This document shows, piece after piece, positions 50,093-60,971 of a stretch of 64,000 bases of DNA. The notes beneath the pieces are model-generated. The model ran no database searches. It worked only from the letters and a program-made list of their open reading frames with translations, and had not been told where the DNA came from. The position numbers and the translations under genes are program-made. The stretch is from Casuarina equisetifolia (Eukaryota > Streptophyta > Magnoliopsida > Fagales > Casuarinaceae), in assembly GCA_028551475.1 (NCBI GenBank), contig CM052355.1:20735580-20799579 (forward strand), given 5' to 3'. Numbering within the stretch: position 1 is the first letter of the stretch; each line of letters opens with the position of its first letter.

Positions 50093-50960
50093 ATATACTA
50101 GAAAAGGAAGTGATAAGGCCTTTGAGATGCAATTCCTATTAAGTATGAGTTTAAATTTCGTTAACAAAATCCATTGCGACTACTAATATCTCAATCTTAC
50201 TTGAATCTTTCACATCTTGTCAATTTAGGCCCCAAGTTTGGGAGGAAAAATTGTTTTCTTTCTTAAATTGGTGCAAATGATGGCATTCTTATTTGGCTAA
50301 CAACATAATTCGAAAATAAAACCAAAAAATATGTCTATTGCATTAGATGGGAATAACTCATAAAGTATATCTTGAGAAAAGGTGAATTAAAATCTGTTAA
50401 CTAGTAAATTTTTAGATAATACTATCATCAAAAATCATATCCATTTTGTTTGAATAAATTCTTGTCAGCACAAATTAACTACATATAGGATTTCGTCCTT
50501 CTACATAAATAGAATATACTTCTTTTTTTATTAAATAAGGATGTCGACCTGGTCATTTATATTGATAATCCAAGATGGTTTAAAAACCAAACCTATAAAG
50601 TGATATATGAAGGAAGGTGTAAGAGCTAATGCCTTAAAACATCAAACTTGGCAAGTGGAAAAATACATTTTAAAATAAAATAAAACATAGAAGACTAACA
50701 CAAGCATGTAGTCATGATTAAAAATAAATAAAAAGAATTCACATAAGACTTAACGTAAATCAAAATAAAGAAATTAAATAAATGCAATTCAATGGAGCAT
50801 GTAAGGTTCCACGCTTAGTCAAACTTCCTAACAGATTTTTCTACATCTATTTAATAGAGAGCCAACATTTGAAAATACTTGAAATCCCAAAATAGAATGC
50901 CAACAATTTGCCAAACCACTAGCCAAAAAATCACCTTCCTAAAATATATGTACAATCGAC
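50093..50960. other. Non-coding AT-rich stretch
   Basis: It continues the flank seen left of 44369. No gene, domain or repeat family was recognised. Confidence 0.5.
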
Positions 50961-50964
50961 AAGC

Positions 50965-51061
50965 ATCTAACATAGTTGGAAGCAAGTGTTATCTAGAACC
51001 TCTTGGTCCTAGATTCAACACCTAGGTGTTTGAGTTTGGGTGTTTGTGGTAAAAAAAAAAT
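50965..51061 (+). mobile_element. Probable tRNA-derived SINE
   Basis: An A-box-like AACATAGTTGG near 50970-50980, a B-box-like GGTCCTAGATTCAA at 51005-51018 and an A tail at 51051-51060. The box spacing (about 30 bp) and order fit the polymerase III promoter of plant SINEs. It is short, about 100 bp, and no second copy was seen in the window. Confidence 0.45.
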
Positions 51062-52090
51062 TCAAAAAGAAAAGTTGTAACCAATTCTTTTTAGGTGTGA
51101 ACATTCTTCGAAAGTACAAATATTTTGTTATTTCATCCTAGTTAAATGTCATTTTCTTTAAAACTCTTGCTATTCTAAGTTGAAAACTTTGCTTAGGTAC
51201 TTTAATAGTTGATACTCACGGTATTTTCCTTAAAAGAAGAAAAAAGTAAAACCTTAATTTGTGTAGTCCATGGAATATAATTAGAGCATTCATGAATCAC
51301 ATAATTCAACTTCACAGTATAGAAAAAACGCCCTTGAGACATTGAATCAAAAACCAAGGTCAGCTTCAACTTTTAACAAAATAAACCATGTTGTTGACAA
51401 AGCTTTGAACTTTTTGATAATGTGAAGGTCTCTACCATGGCACTATCACCACTTCCAAGATTTATCACGTATGCTATATGAACATCCTACTATGATCACA
51501 AACTACTCCAACTTAAAGTTAGGAATAATGTATTGTATCACTAACTAGTTAATCTCTTTCTTATCATCTAACCATTGAGCGTTTATCTTTTTATTGACTA
51601 ATCTTTTACTTTCTGACACAAAAGCAATGTATTACTTTTCCTACTAATAAATGGACAAAAACTTAAGTGAAATGAACAAAATCAAGCATTAAGGTAAAAA
51701 GAGTCCAAATGGAGTAAGAAGTCGCCACACATAAGGAAATCAAAATGCTTTTGCAATTTCTAAGGAGTGAACTATAAAAGACAAATAAAGGCTGAGATCA
51801 AAGGAAAATAAGCGTCAGAGTAAAGGAAAGTTAATGTATTGTATGCTAACTAAAGTGTGAATTGAAAAAAGTGAAGTTTGGTTTAACCAATGAGTTTCTA
51901 GTAAGCAACGAATAGGTTTTATATGTTTAATGCTCTTTTATCCTATTTTTTCATTGCTAAAGAATAGTCTTGCATTGGTCATAAAATTTCAGATAATATA
52001 CATAAAAAGAAGAAAGATTGTTATTTATATTTATACTACAATAATAGGATAAAGGCATATGACTACCCATGACCATCCCATGCCTTCAAC
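51062..52090. other. Non-coding AT-rich stretch
   Basis: No gene, RNA or repeat family was recognised. Confidence 0.5.
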
Positions 52091-52095
52091 TTAAC

Positions 52096-52412
52096 GTACA
52101 TTTGTGAGGGTCTCATTGTAATGGAAAGGTTTATGGGTTAAGGATAAAGTTGTAACAAAGTATTGATATCAGCGTGAGAGACAATTGATGGGTGTCACCC
52201 TAAAAGATACCATAAAATAAAGATATTGAGTAGTAAGTTAAATTAGGACAATAATAGTTAGTAGTCCCGAAGGGAGATCTAGTATTGTATTTTCATGTTG
52301 TATCTCTTAGGTGTCACTCTCAACTATCTCTCACCTTTATATCAATACTTTATTGCAACTCTATCCTCAACTCACAAACCTTTATGTTACCATGAGACCC
52401 TCACAAATGTAC
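52096..52412. mobile_element. Foldback / MITE-like element with long inverted arms
   Basis: The left arm, about 52096-52212, starts GTACATTTGTGAGGGTCTCA. It is matched in reverse by the right arm, about 52298-52412, at roughly 80% by eye. Between them lie about 85 bp of unrelated sequence. It has no coding capacity. This is the shape of a MITE or foldback DNA transposon. No convincing target duplication was read, so the superfamily is open. Confidence 0.65.
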
Positions 52413-52696
52413 ATTTGGTCTAGTTCCTCTACCTCTAGGTCATCACCTTGCCAAATGGAAATAGGTGTGTAAAATAAAATATAAAGATGATGGAAACATT
52501 GAAATATAATGGGAAAGTTAGTGGCCAAGTGCTTCAATAATAAGGAAGGTATTGACTTTTATGAAATGTCTTCCTTGCCATAGAAATGGTCTCTATCTAC
52601 TTTAGATCACTTTTAATATAAATGTTTAGAATATTTTTTCTACACAATGACCTTTCTACATGGATCTTCCTCTTAACTTTCCCAATCAAGGAAAGG

Positions 52697-53110
52697 TTAT
52701 AATGCGTCAATTGCAAAAAGAATTGTTTGGATTGAAACATAAACCAAGTAGTCAAATGTAAAATTCATTTAGGTACTAATAGAAGTTGAATTCACAGCCT
52801 CACCATGACTATAGGAAATGTAAAATAATGTTTTCATAGCATGGAGAGAACATTATAATCATAGGAAATGACAAAAAAATTAATTGGAGAATCAAAGTGT
52901 CACTTACACTTCACATTCTAGACAAAAAAAAAATCCTTGATTCTACAAAATTCTTTCTTGACATTGAAATAGCAAGATCAAAAGAAGGAATATCTCTTAA
53001 TTAGAAAAGGTACGCACTGAAACTCATATATGAGGCAAGATTATCTTATGTTAGGCCATCCATCATACCAATGGAACAAAATTGCAAACTTATTATAATG
53101 GAGTATGATG
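52697..53110 (+). mobile_element. Copia reverse transcriptase fragment
   Basis: The plus strand gives worn RT words: LQKELFGLKHKPS near 52710, IIIIGND near 52855, then FFLDIEIARSKEGISLN near 52950 and PSIIPMEQNCKL near 53065. The last two match the Copia RT to RNase H junction. No LTRs pair with it. Broken several times. Confidence 0.7.
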
Positions 53111-53485
53111 TAGGTGCCTTATCGTAGCATAAGGGTGTAAGTACTATAAGCAACCTAAGGAAGGGAGTTGAATTAGTTTGTAGGTTTTTTTGTTATCCTT
53201 TTGTCCTTTTTCATTTGTTAATAGTGTGTATAAAGTAATTGCAAAACAATTATAAATGAAAGAAGAAATTCAATTGCTATTTTAATAAATCAAATAAATA
53301 TTCAATGTACATAATTAAATAAAGAGAGAAAGAATAGACAATTTGCACACTTTCTTTGTTTAAGGCTGGTTCAACTCACCCAGAGTATACATCCATCCCT
53401 TTCTTAATCAAACATAATTAAGAGGAATTCTATTTGCACATAGTATGAAGAAACAAACCCTTTCCAACTATATTAATATGATTTG
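53111..53485. other. Unassigned, possibly a decayed antisense LTR end
   Basis: The GAAGGGAGTTGAATTAGTTT near 53154 is close to the reverse of the closing block of Copia LTRs in this window. Nothing else supports it. Confidence 0.35.
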
Positions 53486-53816
53486 TGGTAGGCTACAAGT
53501 GAGCTAAGGTTTACAGCGAACTAGGAGAAGGTAATAATGGGGATTTTTGAAATTAAAAATGCATGGAATTAAATAGTAGAAAAGTAAAGGCATAAAATTA
53601 AAGGCAAGAAAATGATGGCATGAATTTAAATGTGCATGAATTAAATGGCAAGAAAACAAATGCAAGAATAAAGGTGTAGGAATTTAAAGGCACAAAGTAA
53701 GGACTAGAAATGTAAAGATAAGGAAAGTAAAGGCTAGATTGAAAGGAAGCTCTCTTTTCATCTTTAAAATACTTGTCTAAGTTGTTTATAAATTAGTTCA
53801 TAGCCTTTGTTTATAT
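53486..53816. repeat. Dispersed direct repeat, copy 1
   Basis: It starts ATGATTTGTGGTAGGCTAC and is rich in short GAATTAAA-like motifs. It matches 56212-56572 in the same orientation at roughly 80% by eye. The match continues past the Athila-like LTR at 55424. Confidence 0.75.
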
Positions 53817-53821
53817 AGAAC

Positions 53822-55418
53822 TGTTCGGTGAAATCCTACATACAAGTTTCATCGAACACGTCAAATAAGTAATATAATGATAAGTAAAGATATTACCTCA
53901 TAGGGATTGGTGATTACTAAGCTAACTAATTACTAATGATGAATAATTCCTAGTATTTATCTTGCAAATTAAAATGGTAAAACATGGATTAAACAACTAA
54001 ATTCAAGAAAAACTTGATAAACGAAACATATTAGAGCATCTAACTTCACCTAATTACTAGATACAAATGTCAATCATTCATGCTAGCAAGATTAATTATA
54101 CTCATATGATGATAAAATTTCCTAATTTATTTAGTATCCTATGTCTAAGTATAGCCAACTTACTTAGCTCATTAACTTACTATATTTTTATCCATGAATT
54201 AAATGAACTAAGAGCATTAAGATTAGTGAATATTTTGGTTTATACCTAAAGCCACACAAATCACTTAGTATATGTCTATCCATATTAATCTATGGTTGCA
54301 CATTATAAGAAGCAACTACATGTCATTTCCTGTTAGTCTCTAACATACAAATCAACTCATCTAAGTAATAGCTAACCATTCAAATGCATTAAGCTCAATA
54401 GCGTGCAACTTCACATTCACAAAATATCTCACAACACAATAATCATACATTCACACCATTATAATTAAGTTACATCATAGCTCTAACAATATAAACTAAA
54501 ACATTGTATTTACAAACACAAGAACAATACAAAAAATCACACAAAACATCTCAAAATGAAAAACAACTAAGTTGTCACCAAATTGTCTTCCCTTTAAAAT
54601 CAGATTTACACAATTTCTACACATCAGAAGGAGGAACAGAAGTTGTCTAAAAAAGAGGAAGAAAATAAGCAGCCATATGCCACCACGCACCGTCACGCGT
54701 CGCCACTGCTCTCCATAGAAAATGCCAGAAAAGGTAGATCAAGGTCCCCTAAGTGCCAATCTACAAAGAAATCACCCAAATCTGCTACAAAAATGCATAA
54801 ATTTGATGGAGAAAGCTCAAACGGCATTCACCGTTCTTCACCGGAAATTGCCGCAAAACCATTCCATAAATGATCAAAATCACACTAGGAGGGCAGATAT
54901 GCTTCTTCCTCGCCAGAAAATGTCCAATATTTCTGGAATCGTAGGTAGGTTAGATTCATTGCCGAAGATAACGAAAGGTAGATGGTCGGCATTTGCATGA
55001 CCGTCACGCTCTTCTCTAAGTCTTGTGTTGTCGCAAGTGGTCAAGTCTCCGGCGAGTCCCCAGCTATCCGCGTTTCAGCCAGTTGCTAATTGTCGCTCCT
55101 TTCTCTATTCTCTCAATTTCCACCAATAATGATCCGTCCAAGAGCCTCTATTCTCTTTTTTTTCTCCATTACCCAATGATAAGCCTCCCCATTTGTTTGC
55201 TTGTTCTCTATCTCTCATTCTTTTTCCTCCTTTGTGTGCTTTCTTTATTTTCTTTTGGTTTGATGCTTCTTTTCTTCATTTTTCTTCTATTTTAGGTTTG
55301 TTGCATAAATCAACAAAACTTATATAAATATAGACAAAATGCCAATATAATTCAACAAATATTACTATTATATATTACCTAAATAGTTACAATAATCTTA
55401 TATAAAATAAAGTTATCA
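53822..55418 (-). repeat. Athila-like solo LTR, antisense, with exact TSD
   Basis: A 1597-bp LTR that starts TGTTCGGTGAAATCC and ends AAAGTTATCA. It is flanked by AGAAC on both sides (53817-53821 and 55419-55423). It is the fullest copy of this longer LTR type and lies inside the dispersed direct repeat. Confidence 0.93.
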
Positions 55419-56211
55419 AGAACTATGGCACACAAAAAGAAGATGACATTAAATGTGATCAAATAGGCCTTTTGGAAGTAACAAGGCTATAAATATAGTA
55501 TTTTTGGAACCAACAAAATAACAAAGTCTTTGGAAATAAAAGAAAAATAATAGTAAATGTTGTCATCACTTGTAAATGATGGTTTTTTCAATGTAAGTAC
55601 TTCAAACACTTGTCAAATAAGGCTTGTAGTTTGATTAGGCTTGGACCCATCCACATCATTCTTCATTCCTCAATGAGGATTTGTCCTCGAACCCTCGTAA
55701 TGGTTTTGGTGCTTAACTCTTGACTTTGGCAGCCTACCCAATTTGTTGGTTTGCAAATCATTGGAGGACTTTTGCGTTGACTTGGTGGAAGGGTATGACA
55801 TAAATAAGAAGTTGTTGGCATTAGTAACTCCTATCAATTTCTATAAATGTGGCATCTTCCCGCATCTAAACAATATAGACCCAAGAAGGATGTTGCAACT
55901 TGCACAAGGTTACTTGACCAACTAGCTCATTCTCTTAACAACTCTAGATGGTCCACCAACCATTTCTTTGGTCTTCTTCAATGGTAGATTGAGATCAAGC
56001 AATTGTTCAAATTCCATTGGATCTTACCCATGAAGGAAAACATGGCTTGTTGTGAGTGGAGCTTTTGGTGTCCCCATTACTTGGATAAAATTGCGCAATT
56101 CATCCATCATCCTAGACTCTATAGCTTTCTTTAATGACATTTCAATTTTTGGTGGATTCAAACTTCTTGGATCTATAATGATGTCTAGTGGAGGTGAATC
56201 ACAACATTTAT
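55419..56211. repeat. Repeat segment also found at 57290-58420
   Basis: 55458-55650 is a single unit of the tandem array at 57290-58045. 55650-55960 matches 58067-58420 (for example CCATCCACATCATT then AATGAGGATTTGTCCT). On the minus strand, 56215-56030 is open and reads PPLDIIIDPRSLNPPKIEMS; the family was not recognised, but a decayed Gypsy element is plausible. Confidence 0.6.
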
Positions 56212-56622
56212 TCATATGATTTGTGGCGAGTAACCAATGAGCTAGGGTTTATAACAAACTTGGATAAGGTAATTGTAGAGATTTTTGAAATTAAAAAGTG
56301 CATGAAATGTAAATTGCAAGGAATTTAATGGTATAAAAGGAGAGGCATGAAATTAAAGGCAAGAAAGTAACAGCATGAATTTAAATGTGCATGAATTAAA
56401 TGGCAGGAAAATAAATATAGAAACTTAAAGGTGAAGGAATTTAAATGCATAAAGTAAAGACTAGAAATGTAAGAACAAGAAATGTAAAGGCTAGATTAAA
56501 AGGAAACTCTCTTTTCATCTTTGTCTAAGATATTTAGAAATGAGTTTATAGCCCTAGTTTATACAGCTAAGGCACACAAAAAGAATATGACATTACATGT
56601 AGTCAAATAGACCTTATGGAAC
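56212..56622. repeat. Dispersed direct repeat, copy 2
   Basis: It matches 53486-53816 and 55424 onward with no LTR at the corresponding AGAAC site. That shows the solo LTR in copy 1 is the later insertion. Confidence 0.75.
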
Positions 56623-57275
56623 GGCAGCAGTGATGTCTAGAGTGCCAATCTGCAAAATGATTGTGCTGATTCGCCATAGAATCACATAGATCTAACAAAA
56701 TATCCAATCAACATTCACCATCTCTCACCGAAAACTACCATGCAAATCACCCAGAAATAGCTGCAAAAACACTGGAAACCACACTAGGAGGGTAAACCTA
56801 CTTTCTCCTCACTCGAAATTGTCTAGAAACCGCCGAAATCATAAATGGGTTGGGTTCGTCACTAGAGATAATGAAGGACAGACGGTTGGCATTCACACAA
56901 CTGTCGCTCTTCTCTAAGACCTGAGCTGTCACACACAACCTTAAATCTCCAATGACAACTTCTCTCCTGCTTGCTATCTGACCTCAAAATCACCTCTCAC
57001 ACAGCCCCCTTTTTCTTGTGCAGCCCCCTCTACCCGATAAAAGACTACCCATTTTCCTTCACATGTGAGTTCCCCACATGTGACAGCAAACCCTATTTTC
57101 TTTGTTGTTTTCTCTCTCTTCTATTGGTTTACTGCCTCTGTTCCTTCTATTGGAGTTTTCTGCATGAATTAACAAGATTCGCATAAATAGAGATAAATGC
57201 ACATATATTTTCGCAAATACTATATTATTATTGCCTCAATTAAACAAAATAACCCTATAAAAAATAAAGTCATCA
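56623..57275 (-). repeat. Partial Athila-like LTR between 36-bp direct repeats
   Basis: It matches about 54690-55418, ending AATAAAGTCATCA at the true LTR end. It is flanked by two 36-bp copies, 56587-56622 and 57276-57311, that agree at 34 of 36 positions. This is far longer than a normal 5-bp target duplication. Confidence 0.75.
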
Positions 57276-57289
57276 ATGACATTATAAGT

Positions 57290-58045
57290 AGTCAAATAGA
57301 CCTTATGGAACTAACAAAACTATAGATGTAGTCATTTTGGAACTAACAAAATAACAAACACAATTTTTGGAAATAACAAAATAGTAGCAAATGTTGTTGC
57401 CACTTGCCAAGGATGGTTTCTTTAATGTAACTACTTTGGACACATGTCAAATATGTGTTTTAACTAGCATTCTTATTCTCTAACTAGTTAGATTGGGCTA
57501 GATTAAGCTAATAGTTTGATTGGGTTGAATTGGGCTGGATTATGATCAAATAGACCTTTTGAAACTAATAAAGCTATAAATCTAGTCTTTTTGGAACTAA
57601 CAAAATAACAAATATAGTCTTTGGAAATAACAAAATACTAGTGAATGTTATTGCCACTTGTCAAGGATAGTTTCTTCAATGTAACTACTTTAAATGCTTG
57701 TCAAATACATGTTGGAACAAGCATTCTTATTCTTTAACTAGTTGGATTGGGCTGGATTGGGTTAGATTGGGCTTATAGTTTGATTGGGATAGATTGTGCT
57801 AAATTAGGCTAGATTATGGTCAAATAAACCTATGGAACTAATAAAGCTATAAATGAAGACTTTTTAGACTTAACATAATAATAAATATAGTCTTTGGAAA
57901 TAGAAAAAACAAATATTAGCAAATGTTTTCACTAGTTGTACAGATGGTTCTTTTCAATGTAACTACTTTAGACACTTGTCAAATATGCATTAGACCTACC
58001 ATCTCATTCTCTAACTATCTGATTAGGCTAGATTAGGCTTCTAGG
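57290..58045. repeat. Tandem array of three units of about 255-275 bp
   Basis: Units start near 57290, 57544 and 57818, each with a GTCAAATAGACC-like stretch. Each continues with TTGGAACTAACAAAATAACA-like and TTGGAAATA blocks, and the units end in GATTGGGCT-type short repeats. A single further unit lies at 55458. No coding potential was seen. Confidence 0.75.
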
Positions 58046-58421
58046 TTATTTAAGTTTGACCCATCCACATCATTTTCCACTTCTTAATGAGGATTTGTCC
58101 TTAAATCCTAACTGTGGCTTTTTGCTTGACTTTTGACTCTAGTAGCCTACCCAAATGTGTTGGTTCACAAATCATTGAAAGACTTTTATGTTGCCCGAGC
58201 AATAAGTCATGGCTAAGCTTACAATATGACACTAACAAAAAGTTGTTGATGTGGAATATTTAAGTTAACTCTTCATTTTTGTCATTGGAAACCCCTATTA
58301 ATTTCTATAGATGTAACAGGTTCCCTTATCTCAATAATATAGACCCACGAAGGATGTTGCAACTTGAACAAAGTTACTTAACCAACTTCCTCATTGTCTT
58401 GATGGCTTTAGATGGTCTATG
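58046..58421. repeat. Repeat segment matching 55650-55960
   Basis: It follows the tandem array just as 55650 follows the single unit at 55458. The agreement runs to about 58410, where LINE sequence begins. Confidence 0.6.
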
Positions 58422-59208
58422 GATTCAATGGACACATTTATTAAGCAAGTGCAAAACTCAAAAAGGAAGATATTGTAGCAATAATACAAGACTTTTCTAA
58501 AGGTAATCAAATGCCAAAATGTGTTACATCTACAACAATTGTTTTTATTCTCAAGAAAAAGAACGCCCAAAGCTTTAAAGATCTACGATTTACTAGTTTA
58601 TGTAACTTTAACTATAAGATCATTGTCAAGATTTATTGAATGATAGACTAATCCATTTATTGCCCTTGGTGATATCAAAGGAACAATATAGGTTTGTGTA
58701 AAGATGCAATATACATGAGAATGTGGCAATAGCACAAGATATGGTAAATGAATTGGATTGCAAGAAAATTGCCAACATCATGATCAAGATAGATATAGAA
58801 AAAGCACATGATGGCATAAAGTGGGGTTTTGTACTCAAAGTACTAGAATAGTTTGCTTCTTTCACATTCATGTGCATGTCTAACAACTAGTTTTCACTTT
58901 TGGTGCAAGGAAAACATGATTTCTTAAAATTCACACAAGGTCTTAGATAAGGGGATCCCTTATTTGCGAGCATTTTATTAGCACAAGATGCATTTAGTTA
59001 AAAGCTTAATTATCTTGATGCCATGTATTGGTAGGTTTAGAGAAGATAATCACCTTAAAGGGGTATCACATCTACTATATGCTAATGATATGCTCATATT
59101 TATGGAAAGGAATCAATAGTTAATTGGAAGCATAATTTTTCTTATACAAGAATATGAAGCTTATAATGTGTAAAAGGTCAATGTGAAAAAGACGAGAGTA
59201 ATAGTATT
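58422..59208 (+). mobile_element. LINE (L1-type) reverse transcriptase fragment
   Basis: The plus strand gives plant L1 RT words in order across frames: GFNGH near 58420, KKEDIVAIIQ near 58470, KKKNAQSFKDLRFTSLCN near 58555, NIMIKIDMEKAHD near 58775, TQGLR and GDPL near 58940, and HLLYANDMLIF near 59070. The catalytic YADD box reads YAND, and stops and frame changes occur, so it is dead. No endonuclease domain or poly(A) end is present. It is cut on the right by the Sirevirus-like element at 59209. Confidence 0.8.
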
Positions 59209-60907
59209 TGTTGGAAAATAAAAGTTTTATTTGTGACAAAATGTATTTATGAATATATTTGTTGAAATATGTTTTTAATAAGTGTAAAAGAAAATCGTAG
59301 GAAGTAAATGGTGTACAAATTATAATATCAGTTAATGATATTATAAAGTAACCGGGTTCTTACATTTCTTGATATAATGTCACTATATAGTGACATTAAG
59401 AAATGACTTATTTAATTTCATTAAATAATGTCTTGTAAACAAGGCTTACCAAATTGAAATTAAATATGTCATACATTGTGATTAAGAAAAAATGATACTT
59501 GCTTTTGCTTTGATGAAGGTTGAAGTATATGGCTCTATTTTTAGAACAAACCTAAGTTCTATCAAGAACTTATATTATATCATTCTTGGATTGATATTGT
59601 ATTCTCGATTTGGTTATATTTGGCCTGGTTAGATTTGGCCTGATTATATTCAACTTGGTTATGTTCTTGACTTGTCTCTATTCTCGGCATGGCTTCATTC
59701 TCGGCCCATGACCCATTTATCTATTTGGTAGATAAGTGAGCTCGGTTGGTGATGAAACTCACCGTTTTACTTACATACAGTCTCACTTATTCACCTAATG
59801 CCATAAGAACACATTATCAACGATTGTCAAAATGAAAAAGATCGAGAGAGATGGAGGAACGGCGCCGCTGGTGACCGAATCCTCAACAAGAGGATTTCTG
59901 AAGAGACTGACATCAGAACGGTCTGATATGAGCTGGAAAAGGAAGATTTAAAGGCTGATTTATTGTTCCAACAGGAAGATAACTTCATCATTGAGGTTTG
60001 AAAAGTCTAAAACCCTAACTCTAATTTTTCTATTTAAGAAGAGCTATTCTATAGAGAAGGGTTCGACACTTACAACAATCTGAAGTTCTCTTTGAGTGAA
60101 GAATCGATTATTGTGCTCATCTTTTGATCATTCAATCTTCGTAACTTTTGGTGAAGTACAAGCCTATGATGATATTGTGATTAAATACTTATTCTTTCGT
60201 TTATATCATCAATTGGATCTTGTATAACTATGTTTATGTGCTAATTTCATTAAAAATACTTATTGCACATAAACATTGAAAGGAATCTGAAACCCTAATT
60301 TATTTCAATTTACGGTTTTCGTGAGAGGAGCTTAGAATTATTATAATTACATCAAATCAACTCCTGTAGGTTACAAAATCCCACAACTTGTCATATTATT
60401 TAGGATTTGTAATTGATTTATGATCTTTTAATCATATTGTGTAACATTGTACAAGAAATTCCTTGAAAAGGAATTGTTTGAGTTAGGGAGAATGTTTTCT
60501 CCTAACTTGGTTGAGTAAAGGAGACTTCAATCAGTTTGATTGAAGGAGAAGAGGGTGGACATAGGACTCAAGGTGTGAGTGCCGAACCACCGTGGTAAAT
60601 TTGGTGTCAATCTCTTTACTTACTATTGATCTAACCTTTTTATAATATTTGTTGCCTCATATTTTGTAAATTATCTGTTCCTAACCTATTAGAATATTTG
60701 ATACATATAAGTGTGATAATATTCTTGATAACATGTTGTTTGACTTGGAAGTAGAGCATCATATGTTTGAAATTTGTCCAATTTATATTGATATTATTTA
60801 TGTGACTTGTCCAGCATATTAAGTTGAGCATTTGTTAACATAATAGTTTTTAAATTGTTGGTTATAACAATTCAACCCCCCTTCTTGTTAAGCCATAAAA
60901 CCCAAAA
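59209..60907 (+). repeat. 5' LTR of the second Sirevirus-like element
   Basis: 1699 bp starting TGTTGGAAAATAAAAG. It shares the conserved block (59300-59365), the GGAGAATGTTTTCTCCTAAC block and the closing TTCAACCCCCCTTCTTGTT with the other family LTRs. It is closest to the solo LTR at 25447. Confidence 0.9.
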
Positions 60908-60908
60908 A

Positions 60909-60928
60909 TTGGTATCGGAGCCAGGTTC
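60909..60928 (+). other. Primer-binding site (initiator tRNA-Met type)
   Basis: TTGGTATCGGAGCCAGGTTC, one base after the LTR. It is close to the initiator tRNA-Met complement used by Copia elements. Confidence 0.8.
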
Positions 60929-60971
60929 TCTGATTAAAAGGATTAACATCCTAGAGTAGATCCATACTATG

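Noticed and set aside
55023-55295. A 90-codon hydrophobic open frame
   Set aside because: It lies inside the Athila-like solo LTR in a T-rich stretch, so membrane-like content is a composition effect.
57290-58045. A CRISPR-like array
   Set aside because: Units of about 255-275 bp without short repeats and unique spacers, in a plant-like sequence; it is a plain tandem repeat.
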